Positions 1-9,065 of a stretch of DNA of 64,000 nt are shown here, piece after piece (within the stretch, counting starts at the first letter, position 1; every line of letters begins with the position of its first letter). The DNA is taken from the NCBI RefSeq assembly GCF_000620165.1, contig NZ_JHVN01000004.1:62001-126000 (forward strand). Direction: 5' to 3'. A program made the translations under genes and the position numbers. The stretch is from Anoxybacillus tepidamans PS2. GTDB lineage: Bacteria > Bacillota > Bacilli > Bacillales > Anoxybacillaceae. The notes beneath the pieces were generated by a model, which saw only the letters and a list, made by a program, of their open reading frames with translations, searched no databases and was not told the origin of the DNA.

Positions 1-87
1 AAACGCCGTAACTTGCTTACGTATTTGCGTAACAAAGACATCGCACGTTATCGTGAATTAATTAACAAACTTGGATTACGTCGATAA
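1..87 (+). CDS. rpsO: 30S ribosomal protein S15, C-terminal part
   Basis: The window opens inside this gene; 28 codons and the stop remain. The readable tail (KRRNLLTYLRNKDIARYREL, then INKLGLRR) is the conserved C-terminal helix of S15, which binds 16S rRNA in the small-subunit platform. It is followed at once by a terminator and then pnp, the standard rpsO-pnp order in Bacillus. The 5' part lies outside the window, so nothing can be said of its start or promoter. Confidence 0.97.
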   Translation, partial: KRRNLLTYLRNKDIARYRELINKLGLRR

Positions 88-89
88 GG

Positions 90-116
90 AAAAAGCGGGA
101 GCATTCCCGCTTTTTT
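90..116 (+). terminator. rpsO terminator
   Basis: GCGGGA and TCCCGC form a GC stem around a short loop and are followed by a T run, directly after the rpsO stop. Confidence 0.85.
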
Positions 117-214
117 GCTAGTTATATAAAGATTGTTGATAGATAGAGGAATATTCGTTCATACTAAAGATAGTCATTATTTTGATTTGTACATAGAGAG
201 GAGTACTCATCTAT

Positions 215-2326
215 ATGGAGCAAGAAAAACATGTGTTTTCCATAGACTGGGCTGGACGGCCGCTCGTCGTGGAAATTGGTCAATTGGCGAAACAGGCGAA
301 TGGAGCGGTGCTTGTCCGCTATGGCGACACGGTTGTGCTAAGCACAGCGACCGCGTCGAAAGAGGCAAAAAGCGTGGACTTCTTCCCGTTAACTGTCAAC
401 TATGAAGAGCGCCTATATGCTGTAGGAAAAATCCCCGGCGGATTCATCAAGCGTGAAGGACGGCCAAGCGAAAAAGCCATTTTAGCAAGCCGTCTTATCG
501 ACCGGCCAATTCGTCCACTGTTCGCTGAAGGGTTTAGAAATGAAGTGCAAATTGTATCGATGGTGATGAGTGTAGATCAAGACTGTTCTCCGGAAATGGC
601 GGCGATGTTTGGTTCATCGTTAGCGTTAACAATTTCAGATATTCCATTTGAAGGGCCGATCGCTGGAGTAACGGTCGGACGTGTTGATGGACAGTTTGTG
701 ATCAATCCGTCTGTTGAGCAGGCAGAAAAAAGCGATATCCATCTCGTAGTTGCCGGCACAAAAGATGCAATTAACATGGTTGAAGCTGGAGCGGACGAAG
801 TGCCTGAAGAAGTAATGCTTGAAGCGATCATGTTCGGCCATGAAGAAATCAAGCGGCTTATTGCTTTTCAAGAGGATATTACCGCACAGATCGGTAAAGA
901 AAAAATGCAAGTCGTTTTGTACGAACTCGACCCTCAATTAGAGGCGGAAGTTCGCGCCATTGCAGAGGCCGATATCAAGAAGGCGGTTCAAGTTCCGGAA
1001 AAATTAGCGCGTGAAGCCGCAATCGACGAGGTGAAAGCTGGCGTCGTCGCAAAATTTGAAGCGCAAGAGGCCGATGAAGAAACGTTAAAACAAGTCAACG
1101 AAATTTTGCATAAACTTGTAAAAGAGGAAGTGCGCCGTCTTATCACTGAAGAAAAAATTCGACCAGACGGCCGCAAGATTGATGAGATTCGTCCACTTTC
1201 CTCAGCGGTTGGTCTGTTGCCGCGCACGCACGGGTCTGGACTGTTTACCCGAGGACAGACGCAGGCGCTTAGTGTCTGTACGCTTGGAGCACTTGGTGAT
1301 GTGCAAATTTTGGACGGGCTTGGTATTGAGGAGACGAAACGGTTTATGCACCATTATAACTTCCCGCCATTCTCCGTTGGGGAGACAGGGGCGATGCGCG
1401 GACCAGGGCGCCGTGAAATTGGTCATGGGGCGCTTGGGGAAAGAGCGCTCGAGCCAGTCATTCCGTCTGAAAAGGAGTTTCCTTATACGATTCGCCTCGT
1501 TTCCGAGGTTTTAGAGTCCAACGGATCGACTTCGCAAGCGAGCATTTGTGCAAGCACGCTGGCGATGATGGATGCGGGTGTGCCGATTAAAGCGCCGGTC
1601 GCTGGTATTGCGATGGGGCTTGTAAAAAGCGGAGATTATTACACGATTTTAACAGATATTCAAGGCATGGAAGACCATTTAGGCGATATGGACTTTAAAG
1701 TGGCCGGAACAGAAAAAGGGGTCACGGCCTTGCAAATGGACATTAAGATTAAAGGATTATCGCGCGAAATTTTGGATGAAGCACTGCAGCAGGCGAAGAA
1801 AGGCCGTTTAGAAATTTTAAAACATATGATGCAAACGATTAGTGAACCGCGTAAAGAGCTTTCGAAATATGCGCCGAAAATTTTAACAATGCAAATTAAC
1901 CCGGACAAAATCCGAGATGTTATCGGACCGAGCGGCAAACAAATTAATAAAATTATTGAAGAAACAGGCGTCAAAATTGACATCGAGCAAGATGGTACGA
2001 TTTTCATTGCTTCTGTCAATGAAGAAATGAACCAGAAGGCGAAAAAAATCATCGAAGATATTGTTCGTGAAGTTGAAGTCGGACAAATTTATTTAGGAAA
2101 AGTCAAACGTATCGAAAAGTTTGGCGCATTTGTTGAGCTGTTCAGCGGTAAAGATGGTCTCGTTCATATTTCAGAACTAGCTGAAGAACGTGTCGGAAAA
2201 GTGGAAGATGTTGTCTCAATTGGCGATGAAATCTTAGTAAAAGTGATGGAAATTGACAAGCAAGGTCGCGTCAATTTATCAAGAAAAGCAGTGCTGCGCG
2301 AACAAAAAGAAAAACAAAGCCAATGA
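215..2326 (+). CDS. pnp: polyribonucleotide nucleotidyltransferase (PNPase)
   Basis: This is PNPase, the phosphorolytic 3'-5' exoribonuclease of mRNA decay, which forms a ring-shaped trimer in the cytoplasm. It has 703 residues, close to the 705 of B. subtilis PnpA. Two RNase PH-like domains (about residues 10-140 and 320-460) flank a helical linker. A KH domain with the GPSG loop lies near residue 570 and an S1 domain ([16 protein letters not shown]) near 625-690. The ATG follows a GAGGAG site at a somewhat long 11-base distance. It sits directly downstream of rpsO with its own terminator. Nothing unusual is seen. Confidence 0.98.
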   Translation: MEQEKHVFSIDWAGRPLVVEIGQLAKQANGAVLVRYGDTVVLSTATASKEAKSVDFFPLTVNYEERLYAVGKIPGGFIKREGRPSEKAILASRLIDRPIRPLFAEGFRNEVQIVSMVMSVDQDCSPEMAAMFGSSLALTISDIPFEGPIAGVTVGRVDGQFVINPSVEQAEKSDIHLVVAGTKDAINMVEAGADEVPEEVMLEAIMFGHEEIKRLIAFQEDITAQIGKEKMQVVLYELDPQLEAEVRAIAEADIKKAVQVPEKLAREAAIDEVKAGVVAKFEAQEADEETLKQVNEILHKLVKEEVRRLITEEKIRPDGRKIDEIRPLSSAVGLLPRTHGSGLFTRGQTQALSVCTLGALGDVQILDGLGIEETKRFMHHYNFPPFSVGETGAMRGPGRREIGHGALGERALEPVIPSEKEFPYTIRLVSEVLESNGSTSQASICASTLAMMDAGVPIKAPVAGIAMGLVKSGDYYTILTDIQGMEDHLGDMDFKVAGTEKGVTALQMDIKIKGLSREILDEALQQAKKGRLEILKHMMQTISEPRKELSKYAPKILTMQINPDKIRDVIGPSGKQINKIIEETGVKIDIEQDGTIFIASVNEEMNQKAKKIIEDIVREVEVGQIYLGKVKRIEKFGAFVELFSGKDGLVHISELAEERVGKVEDVVSIGDEILVKVMEIDKQGRVNLSRKAVLREQKEKQSQ

Positions 2327-2328
2327 GG

Positions 2329-2356
2329 AGCCTCAGGTCGAACCTAGGCTTCTTTG
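2329..2356 (+). terminator. pnp terminator
   Basis: AGCCT-C-AGGT pairs with ACCT-AGGCT around a CGA loop, with a short T-rich tail (TTCTTT), just after the pnp stop. Confidence 0.65.
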
Positions 2357-2422
2357 TCGTTTCAGGCAGGTTCTATCTTGTCCTCCCGCTACATAGTCTG
2401 TAATAAAAAGGGGGGATGAGAT

Positions 2423-3373
2423 ATTAATGCGCGTTACATATGGCTTGTTGTAACCTTTTTATTTGCATGGGGCATTGCCAGCCAGCCATTTGTGAATGAA
2501 TATATTATGTCATTGAGAGAAAAAAGTATAGAGACATCGCAAATGCGAGATAAACTTTATGTTGAAATTCAAACAAAGGCGAAGCAATATGAAGTCCCTC
2601 CGCGCAATGCGGTCATCGATCGAGTATGGAAGGCCATTCCGGGATACAATGGGCTAAAGGTCAACGTGAAAGCTTCTTACGAAAACATGAAAAAAGATGG
2701 TGTTTTTGATGAACGAAAGCTCGTTTATCAGCAAATACCTCCGAAAATTCATCTTGACGATTTGCCGGCCGAAGCCATTTATCGTGGCCATCCAGAAAAA
2801 CCGATGGTGGCCCTCCTTATTAATGTTGCATGGGGAAATGAGTACATTCCTAAAATGCTAGATATTTTGAAAAAGCACCATGTCCACGCTACCTTTTTCC
2901 TTGAAGGGCGTTGGGTAAAAAATCATCCCGATATGGCAAAAATGATTGTAGATGCTGGTCAGGAAGTTGGCAATCATTCTTACAGTCACCCGGATTTAAA
3001 AACAATGAGCAACAGTGCGATTCGGTCAGAGCTTGAAAAAACAAACGAAGTCATTGAAGCGACAACAGGGGTAAAATGCAAATGGTTTGCTCCTCCAAGC
3101 GGAAGCTATCGTGATGATGTGGTAAAAATTGCCCACGATTTGAAGATGCGGACCATTATGTGGAGTGTCGATACAATAGATTGGCAAAAACCATCGCCAT
3201 CTGTTATAGTGAAACGGGTAACGTCTAAGCTTCATCCGGGAGCGATGATTCTAATGCATCCTACGTTATCGACTGCCGAAGCATTGGAACCGCTTATTGT
3301 TTCTATCAAACAAAAATATGAAATAGGCAATGTATCAATGCTTTTAGACGAAAAAAGAATTGCTAAAAAATAG
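2423..3373 (+). CDS. ylxY: YlxY-type polysaccharide deacetylase-like protein, probable ATT start
   Basis: This is a NodB-fold, sporulation-associated deacetylase-like protein. The first ATG/GTG/TTG in frame is GTG 2492, but the open frame continues upstream through a hydrophobic signal segment (RYIWLVVTFLFAWGIA) to a stop at 2417. The only start-like codon near the GGGGGG site (2410-2415) is ATT at 2423, seven bases downstream; starting there gives 316 residues, near the B. subtilis YlxY length. Motif 1 of the family (TFDDG) is replaced by LLINVAWGN, while the metal-binding HxxxH (NHSYSHP) remains and the RxPP motif reads FAPPSG. Catalysis is therefore doubtful. It precedes mlpA, as in B. subtilis. 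Confidence 0.88.
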   Translation: MNARYIWLVVTFLFAWGIASQPFVNEYIMSLREKSIETSQMRDKLYVEIQTKAKQYEVPPRNAVIDRVWKAIPGYNGLKVNVKASYENMKKDGVFDERKLVYQQIPPKIHLDDLPAEAIYRGHPEKPMVALLINVAWGNEYIPKMLDILKKHHVHATFFLEGRWVKNHPDMAKMIVDAGQEVGNHSYSHPDLKTMSNSAIRSELEKTNEVIEATTGVKCKWFAPPSGSYRDDVVKIAHDLKMRTIMWSVDTIDWQKPSPSVIVKRVTSKLHPGAMILMHPTLSTAEALEPLIVSIKQKYEIGNVSMLLDEKRIAKK

Positions 3374-3386
3374 GAGGAACGTGAAT

Positions 3387-4628
3387 TTGATTAACAAGTA
3401 TACGTGTCAAAACGGGGTACGCATTGTGCTAGAACAAATTCCAACGGTACGTTCAGTAGCAATTGGAATATGGATCGGAACGGGTTCGCGCAATGAACAT
3501 GAACAGAACAACGGGATATCCCATTTTTTAGAGCATATGTTTTTTAAAGGGACTAAAACACGCACGGCGCGGGAAATTGCGGAAGCGTTTGACAGCATCG
3601 GGGGGCAGGTCAACGCTTTTACCTCTAAAGAGTATACATGCTATTATGCGAAAGTGTTAGATGACCATGCGCACTTTGCTCTTGATATGCTGGCTGATAT
3701 GTTTTTCCATTCGACATTTGTAGAAGACGAATTACAAAAAGAGCGGAATGTGGTGCTTGAAGAAATTAAAATGTATGAAGACACGCCGGATGATATTGTT
3801 CACGATTTGCTCAGCAAAGCATGCTATGCTACCCACCCGCTTGGATACCCGATTTTAGGAACAGAAGAGACGCTTCGTACGTTTACAGGAGACTCTTTGC
3901 GTGAATACATGGCGGATTATTATACCCCGGATCGAGTTGTTATTTCTGTTGCGGGCAATGTAAACGAATCTTTTATTCGGGACATCGAAGCATATTTTGG
4001 CTCCTTTACAGCGAAAAAGCGGACGCAAAGCGGCATTGCGCCTGTTTTCCATCCGCAAAAGTTAGCGCGGCAAAAAGATACGGAGCAAGCGCATTTATGC
4101 ATCGGTTTTAACGGATTGCCGATAGGCCACGAGCATATTTATAGTTTAATTATTCTTAATAACATTTTAGGTGGAAGCATGAGCAGCCGCCTCTTTCAAG
4201 AAGTGCGTGAACAGCGCGGGTTAGCGTACTCGGTATTTTCTTATCACTCTTCCTATCAGGATGGGGGATTATTAACCATTTATGGGGGGACAGGCAGCAA
4301 TCAATTAGATGTGCTGTTTGAAACAATCCAAGATACGATTCGTAAACTCAAAGAAGATGGGATTACAGCAAAAGAGTTGCAAAATAGCAAAGAGCAAATG
4401 AAAGGAAGTCTAATGCTCAGTCTAGAAAGCACAAACAGCCGCATGAGCCGCAACGGGAAGAATGAATTGCTGCTTGGTCGTCATCGCTCTCTTGATGAAA
4501 TCATCGAAGAGATTAATGACGTAACGGCGGAGAAAGTAAACGAACTTGCGCGGCATATTTTTAGCGATGACTATGCCGTTGCGCTCATTAGCCCCAATGG
4601 TCAGCTGCCGACTGCGCTCCGCTCTTAA
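3387..4628 (+). CDS. mlpA: M16-family zinc processing protease MlpA/YmxG
   Basis: This is a mitochondrial-processing-peptidase-like metalloprotease (M16B) of 413 residues. The inverted zinc motif HFLEH lies near residue 49 with the distal glutamate in the following NVVLEEIKMYED stretch, so the active site is complete. A C-terminal inactive half (GLAYSVFSYHSSYQDGG) follows. I chose TTG 3387 because AGGAGG ends nine bases upstream, whereas GTG 3381 would be only three bases from it. B. subtilis MlpA is known as a regulator of extracellular protease gene expression; its substrate is not known here. It is followed by a strong terminator. Confidence 0.92.
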   Translation: MINKYTCQNGVRIVLEQIPTVRSVAIGIWIGTGSRNEHEQNNGISHFLEHMFFKGTKTRTAREIAEAFDSIGGQVNAFTSKEYTCYYAKVLDDHAHFALDMLADMFFHSTFVEDELQKERNVVLEEIKMYEDTPDDIVHDLLSKACYATHPLGYPILGTEETLRTFTGDSLREYMADYYTPDRVVISVAGNVNESFIRDIEAYFGSFTAKKRTQSGIAPVFHPQKLARQKDTEQAHLCIGFNGLPIGHEHIYSLIILNNILGGSMSSRLFQEVREQRGLAYSVFSYHSSYQDGGLLTIYGGTGSNQLDVLFETIQDTIRKLKEDGITAKELQNSKEQMKGSLMLSLESTNSRMSRNGKNELLLGRHRSLDEIIEEINDVTAEKVNELARHIFSDDYAVALISPNGQLPTALRS

Positions 4629-4654
4629 GTGTTAGCTTGCGAATGCCTGATATA

Positions 4655-4690
4655 AAAATGCCTGCGACCGTCGCTTGCAGGCATTTTTTT
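4655..4690 (+). terminator. mlpA terminator
   Basis: AATGCCTGC pairs with GCAGGCATT around a 12-base loop and is followed by seven Ts. Confidence 0.9.
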
Positions 4691-4737
4691 ATTGATTGGC
4701 TCTTACAATGATAATAAAGAGCTAAAGGGGTGCATAG

Positions 4738-4980
4738 ATGGTGCGATTGAGCGAGCTAAGCGGCAAGGAAATCGTTGATGTGAGACGAGCGGAACGGCTT
4801 GGAATACTAGGGCAAACGGATTTAGAAATTAACGAGCAGACAGGTCAAATTCAAGCGTTATTGATTCCAACAGGGAAGTGGTTCGGTTTTCGGAAAGAAG
4901 GGAACGAGATTCGCGTGCCGTGGAAGTATATCAAGAAAATTGGTACAGAGATGATTATTATTGACTTTCCAGAAGAATAG
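4738..4980 (+). CDS. ymxH: YlmC/YmxH family sporulation protein (PRC-barrel)
   Basis: This small protein of 80 residues has the PRC-barrel-like YlmC/YmxH fold, starting VRLSELSGKEIVDV and ending near IDFPEE. Family members are linked to sporulation by phylogenetic distribution; the biochemical role is unknown. The position between mlpA and the dipicolinate synthase genes matches B. subtilis ymxH. It is a stand-alone gene flanked by terminators on both sides. The AAAGGGG site gives a normal distance to the ATG. Confidence 0.9.
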   Translation: MVRLSELSGKEIVDVRRAERLGILGQTDLEINEQTGQIQALLIPTGKWFGFRKEGNEIRVPWKYIKKIGTEMIIIDFPEE

Positions 4981-4987
4981 AAAATGA

Positions 4988-5024
4988 AAAGGGGACTCGG
5001 CATTCACAGCCGAGCCCCTTTTTA
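4988..5024 (+). terminator. ymxH terminator
   Basis: AAGGGGACTCGGC pairs with GCCGAGCCCCTT (one offset base) around ATTCACA and is followed by Ts. Confidence 0.92.
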
Positions 5025-5033
5025 GTTATATTC

Positions 5034-5060
5034 ACCTATTTTCGCCTTTTACATAAGATG
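5034..5060 (+). promoter_or_regulatory. candidate sigma-K promoter for dpaAB
   Basis: AC at 5034-5035, a 16-base spacer and CATAAGATG at 5052-5060 resemble the mother-cell sigma-K consensus AC-16/17-CATAnnnTA with one mismatch. The spoVF genes of B. subtilis are sigma-K dependent. This is a pattern match only. Confidence 0.4.
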
Positions 5061-5106
5061 TGAAAGAGATAGTGACATACGAGTTTTCACAAAGAAGGTG
5101 AGGCAT

Positions 5107-6009
5107 ATGATGCTGACAGGGATGCATGTCGCAATTATTGGCGGAGATGCGCGGCAGCTAGAAGTTATACGCAAGTTGACTGAATTGGATGCGAAATTAT
5201 CCCTTATTGGCTTCGATCAACTAGCTCACAGTTTTACTGGCGCCACGAAAACATCAATCAATGAAATCGATGTTTCTGATTTAGACGCAATCATTTTACC
5301 TGTTCACGGCACAAATTTAGAAGGAAAAGTAAACACGGTTTTTTCCAATGAAAAAATTGCTATTACGGAGGAAATGCTTTTAAAAACGCCAAAGCATTGT
5401 ACGGTTTACTCAGGTATTAGCAATAGCTATTTAGATGACCTAATGAAGGCCGTCAATCGGAAATACGTTCAATTGTTTGAACGCGATGATGTAGCCATTT
5501 ATAACTCGATTCCGACAGCAGAAGGAACGATTATGATGGTAATCCAGCATACAGATTTTACAATTCACGGCTCACGCGTCGCCGTTTTAGGATTAGGCCG
5601 TGTTGGCATGACGGTTGCTCGCACATTCGCCGCTTTAGGTGCCAAAGTGAAAGTAGGGGCGCGGCGCACCGAACATCTAGCGCGAATTTTGGAAATGGGG
5701 CTTGAACCGTTCCATCTTCAAGATTTGGAGAAAGAAGTAAGGGACATTGATGTGTGTATTAATACAATTCCAACGCTGGTTGTGACCGCAAGCGTTATTT
5801 CGAAAATGCCTGCTCATACGCTCATTATCGATTTAGCTTCAAAACCCGGAGGAACGGATTTTCGTTATGCTGAAAAACGAGGCATCAAGGCATTGTTGGC
5901 TCCAGGGCTTCCGGGGGTCGTTGCTCCAAAAACAGCCGGTCAAATTATTGCGAACGTTCTTTCACAACTATTGTTTGAGGATTTAAATAAACGAAAGGGG
6001 AAAGTATAA
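5107..6009 (+). CDS. dpaA: dipicolinate synthase subunit A (SpoVFA)
   Basis: With DpaB this makes dipicolinic acid from dihydrodipicolinate in the mother cell, the compound that dries and protects the spore core. The N-terminal part has the IIGGDARQLEVIRKL signature and the middle has a Rossmann nucleotide-binding site (GLGRVGMTVARTFAALGAKV, about residues 160-180). The protein is about 300 residues, like the B. subtilis subunit. ATG 5107 is chosen; ATG 5110 would match the B. subtilis start (MLTG) exactly and GTG 5098 overlaps the ribosome binding site. It abuts dpaB, with the dpaB ATG beginning on the next base. Confidence 0.96.
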   Translation: MMLTGMHVAIIGGDARQLEVIRKLTELDAKLSLIGFDQLAHSFTGATKTSINEIDVSDLDAIILPVHGTNLEGKVNTVFSNEKIAITEEMLLKTPKHCTVYSGISNSYLDDLMKAVNRKYVQLFERDDVAIYNSIPTAEGTIMMVIQHTDFTIHGSRVAVLGLGRVGMTVARTFAALGAKVKVGARRTEHLARILEMGLEPFHLQDLEKEVRDIDVCINTIPTLVVTASVISKMPAHTLIIDLASKPGGTDFRYAEKRGIKALLAPGLPGVVAPKTAGQIIANVLSQLLFEDLNKRKGKV

Positions 6010-6612
6010 ATGAGCCTAAAAGGAAAGCGCATCGGTTTTGGACTAACAGGATCACACTGCACATATGATGCGGTGATGCCGGAAATTGAAAAGCTTGTAA
6101 AGGAAGGAGCAGAAGTGTTGCCGGTTGTCACCCATACGGTTAAAACAACGGATACGCGGTTCGGAGACGGGGAAGAGTGGGTGAAAAAACTGGAGGAGAT
6201 CACTGGAAATAAGGTGATTGATACAATTGTGAAAGCAGAACCGCTTGGGCCGAAAATTCCCCTCGATTGCATGGTTATCGCTCCATTGACAGGGAACTCG
6301 ATGAGCAAGCTCGCTAACGCGTTGACCGACTCTCCTGTTCTTATGGCGGCCAAAGCAACGATGCGCAACCATCGGCCTGTCGTTGTCGGCATTTCAACCA
6401 ATGATGCGCTCGGGTTAAATGGCGTTAATCTAATGCGTTTGATGGCTGCGAAAAATATTTATTTCATTCCGTTTGGCCAGGATGCTCCGCATGCGAAACC
6501 GAACTCGATGGTAGCAAAAATGTCGCTTTTGCGCGACACGGTTGTTGCTGCTCTTGAAGGAAAACAGTTGCAACCCGTTATTATCGAAAAATTTCGCGAT
6601 AACAACAATTAA
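6010..6612 (+). CDS. dpaB: dipicolinate synthase subunit B (SpoVFB)
   Basis: This is the flavoprotein-like subunit of dipicolinate synthase, 200 residues, as in B. subtilis. The sequence starts KGKRIGFGLTGSHCTYDAVM and holds the flavodoxin-like APLTGNSMSKLANALTD stretch near residue 95, typical of the HFCD-type fold. It is translated directly after dpaA from AAAGGGG within the end of that gene. The pair feeds on the product of DapA encoded 3 kb downstream, so the block couples lysine precursor synthesis to spore maturation. Confidence 0.96.
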   Translation: MSLKGKRIGFGLTGSHCTYDAVMPEIEKLVKEGAEVLPVVTHTVKTTDTRFGDGEEWVKKLEEITGNKVIDTIVKAEPLGPKIPLDCMVIAPLTGNSMSKLANALTDSPVLMAAKATMRNHRPVVVGISTNDALGLNGVNLMRLMAAKNIYFIPFGQDAPHAKPNSMVAKMSLLRDTVVAALEGKQLQPVIIEKFRDNNN

Positions 6613-6741
6613 TAAATAATCAAAAAAAAGAAAATTTATGCATGTGAATAAAAAAATTTCTCTCCTTTAAAGGTGAATGTGTTAAAATAAAAACTATCGA
6701 AACGGATGTAGTTAGTGATTAGCTGGAAGGAGAATGAAATA

Positions 6742-7788
6742 ATGGAACAAAAAGGATTACGTGTAGCGGTTGTCGGAGCCACTGGAGCAGTTGGGCAGCA
6801 AATGATTGAAACATTAGAAAAAAGAGATTTTCCGATTGCAACGTTAACGCTGTTATCGTCGGAACGTTCAGCGGGCAAAAAAGTAATGTTTAAAGGGCAA
6901 GAAATTGAAGTGCAAGTGGCCAAACCGGAAAGTTTTGCCGGGGTGGATGTCGCCCTTTTCAGCGCGGGAGGAGCCGTGTCAAAAGCGCTTGCTCCGGAAG
7001 CGGTGAAGCGCGGTGCGATTGTTGTTGATAACACAAGCGCGTTCCGCATGGATGAGAATGTGCCGCTCGTTGTACCTGAGGTGAACGAGGATGATTTAAA
7101 ATGGCATAACGGCATCATTGCCAACCCGAACTGCTCGACGATTCAAATGGTCGTAGCTCTCGAGCCAATTCGCCAAGCATTTGGATTGAAAAAAGTCATC
7201 GTATCGACATATCAGGCAGTTTCTGGGGCTGGAGCGCAAGCGATTGAGGAGTTAAAGGAACAGGCGAAAGCGATTCTTGCAGGAGAAGCTTTCACCCCTG
7301 AGATTTTACCGGTCAAATCGGATCGCAAACATTATCAAATTGCGTTTAATGCGATTCCGCAGATTGATAAATTCCAAGACAATGGCTTTACATTTGAAGA
7401 AATGAAAATGATAAATGAAACGAAAAAAATTATGCACATGCCTGAGTTGGCTGTTGCAGCGACATGTGTGCGCATTCCGGTAATGACAGGACATTCCGAA
7501 TCGGTATACATCGAGGTCGAGAAAGAAGGAGTCAGCGCCGAAGATATTAAGAACATTTTAAGAGAAGCGCCAGGCGTCGTCTTGCAAGATGATCCAAGCG
7601 AACAATTGTATCCGATGCCAGCGGACTGCGTGGGTAAAAACGATGTATTTGTCGGCCGCATCCGCAAAGATTTAGATTGTGATCAAGCGTTTCATTTATG
7701 GATTGTATCGGATAATCTATTAAAGGGAGCGGCATGGAATTCTGTACAAATTGCAGAAAGTCTATTGAAATTAGGACTTGTTAAATAA
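6742..7788 (+). CDS. asd: aspartate-semialdehyde dehydrogenase
   Basis: This enzyme reduces aspartyl phosphate to aspartate semialdehyde with NADPH, the branch-point step to lysine, dipicolinate, threonine and methionine. It has 348 residues; an N-terminal NADP site [13 protein letters not shown] near residue 8 and the catalytic cysteine in NPNCSTIQM near residue 130. ATG 6742 follows AAGGAG at nine bases; the frame upstream to 6715 lacks a ribosome binding site. It heads the asd-dapG-dapA run, 130 bases after dpaB. Confidence 0.97.
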   Translation: MEQKGLRVAVVGATGAVGQQMIETLEKRDFPIATLTLLSSERSAGKKVMFKGQEIEVQVAKPESFAGVDVALFSAGGAVSKALAPEAVKRGAIVVDNTSAFRMDENVPLVVPEVNEDDLKWHNGIIANPNCSTIQMVVALEPIRQAFGLKKVIVSTYQAVSGAGAQAIEELKEQAKAILAGEAFTPEILPVKSDRKHYQIAFNAIPQIDKFQDNGFTFEEMKMINETKKIMHMPELAVAATCVRIPVMTGHSESVYIEVEKEGVSAEDIKNILREAPGVVLQDDPSEQLYPMPADCVGKNDVFVGRIRKDLDCDQAFHLWIVSDNLLKGAAWNSVQIAESLLKLGLVK

Positions 7789-7815
7789 GGTGAGAGGGAA
7801 CACCGGGGTGTTAAC

Positions 7816-9060
7816 ATGAAAATTATTGTTCAAAAATTTGGCGGTACATCGGTTCGCGATGAACGCGGGCGTGATTGGGCGCGCAAGCATATTGCTAAGG
7901 CGCTCGATGAAGGATACAAGGTTGTTGTTGTCGTTTCAGCTATGGGGCGCAATGGAGAGCCTTATGCGACAGATACGCTTTTAAGCTTAATAGGTGGAAA
8001 TGACACATATGTTAATAAGCGCGAGCAAGACTTATTGATGGCTTGCGGGGAAATCATTTCGAGCGTCGTGTTTACGAATATATTAAACAAACACGGCATC
8101 AAGGCGACGGCGCTTACAGGGGCGCAAGCCGGGTTTTGCACAACTAATGATTACACGAATGCTAAAATTGTTGAGATGCGTTGCGAACGTTTGCTCAACA
8201 TGTTAGAGGAATACGATGTTGTCGTTGTCGCTGGATTTCAAGGAGCGACAAAGGATGGTGACATTACAACGCTTGGACGCGGCGGCAGCGATACCTCTGC
8301 TGCCGCTTTAGGTGCGGCTCTTAATGCGGAGTGGGTCGACATTTTTACTGATGTCGAAGGAGTGATGACAGCCGACCCACGCATTGTAGAGAATGCTCGT
8401 CCGCTTGACGTTGTCACATATACAGAAATTTGCAATATGGCATACCAGGGAGCAAAAGTCATTCACCCGCGAGCGGTTGAGATTGCGATGCAGGCAAAAA
8501 TTCCGTTGCGGGTTCGCTCGACGTATTCCGATTCCCTAGGAACGCTCGTTACATCTAGCATGAAACCGAATAAAGGAAGCGATATTAGGGAACGGCTTGT
8601 AACGGGGATCGCTCACGTTGCGAATGTGACACAAATTAAAGTAAAAGCGAAAGAAGGACACTACGAACTGCAGTCGGATGTTTTTAAGGCGATGGCGAAC
8701 GAAGGCATCAGCGTTGATTTCATTAATATTTCCCCAAATGGCGTCGTGTACACGGTTGCAGGTGAAATGACAGAGCGGGCCATTTCAGCGCTGCATAAGA
8801 TAGGATATGATCCAACTGTCACAAGGGGATGTGCCAAAGTGTCGGTTGTCGGCGCGGGAATTGCTGGTGTGCCGGGGGTTACGGCGAAGATTGTAACAGC
8901 GCTTTCTGAGCAAGGAATTCAAATTTTGCAATCAGCTGATAGCCATACAACCATTTGGGTGCTAGTCAAAGAAGAGGATTTAAAGAAATCCGTTAATGCA
9001 CTTCATGACGCTTTCCATCTTTCTGAAGAACAACCAGTGAAATATGACAACAAGGAGTGA
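7816..9060 (+). CDS. dapG: aspartokinase I
   Basis: This kinase phosphorylates aspartate, the first step to diaminopimelate. It has 414 residues. KFGGTSV at the N-terminus and GRGGSDTSA near residue 155 are the kinase signatures, and the C-terminal third carries the regulatory ACT repeats (KVSVVGAGIAGVPGVTAKI). Its place between asd and dapA matches DapG of B. subtilis, the diaminopimelate-inhibited isozyme that serves the cell wall and spore. That inhibitor is inferred from the orthology. Its stop lies six bases before the preferred dapA start, so the two are translationally close. Confidence 0.95.
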   Translation: MKIIVQKFGGTSVRDERGRDWARKHIAKALDEGYKVVVVVSAMGRNGEPYATDTLLSLIGGNDTYVNKREQDLLMACGEIISSVVFTNILNKHGIKATALTGAQAGFCTTNDYTNAKIVEMRCERLLNMLEEYDVVVVAGFQGATKDGDITTLGRGGSDTSAAALGAALNAEWVDIFTDVEGVMTADPRIVENARPLDVVTYTEICNMAYQGAKVIHPRAVEIAMQAKIPLRVRSTYSDSLGTLVTSSMKPNKGSDIRERLVTGIAHVANVTQIKVKAKEGHYELQSDVFKAMANEGISVDFINISPNGVVYTVAGEMTERAISALHKIGYDPTVTRGCAKVSVVGAGIAGVPGVTAKIVTALSEQGIQILQSADSHTTIWVLVKEEDLKKSVNALHDAFHLSEEQPVKYDNKE

Positions 9061-9065
9061 AAACA

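Noticed and set aside
1660-2052. Long minus-strand open frame opposite pnp
   Set aside because: It lies fully inside pnp, has no ribosome binding site and its composition (Ser/Ile/Phe-rich) is that of an antisense shadow.
5940-6401. Minus-strand frame of 153 codons opposite dpaB
   Set aside because: It spans the dpaA-dpaB junction in antisense with no start signals; a shadow of dpaB codon use.
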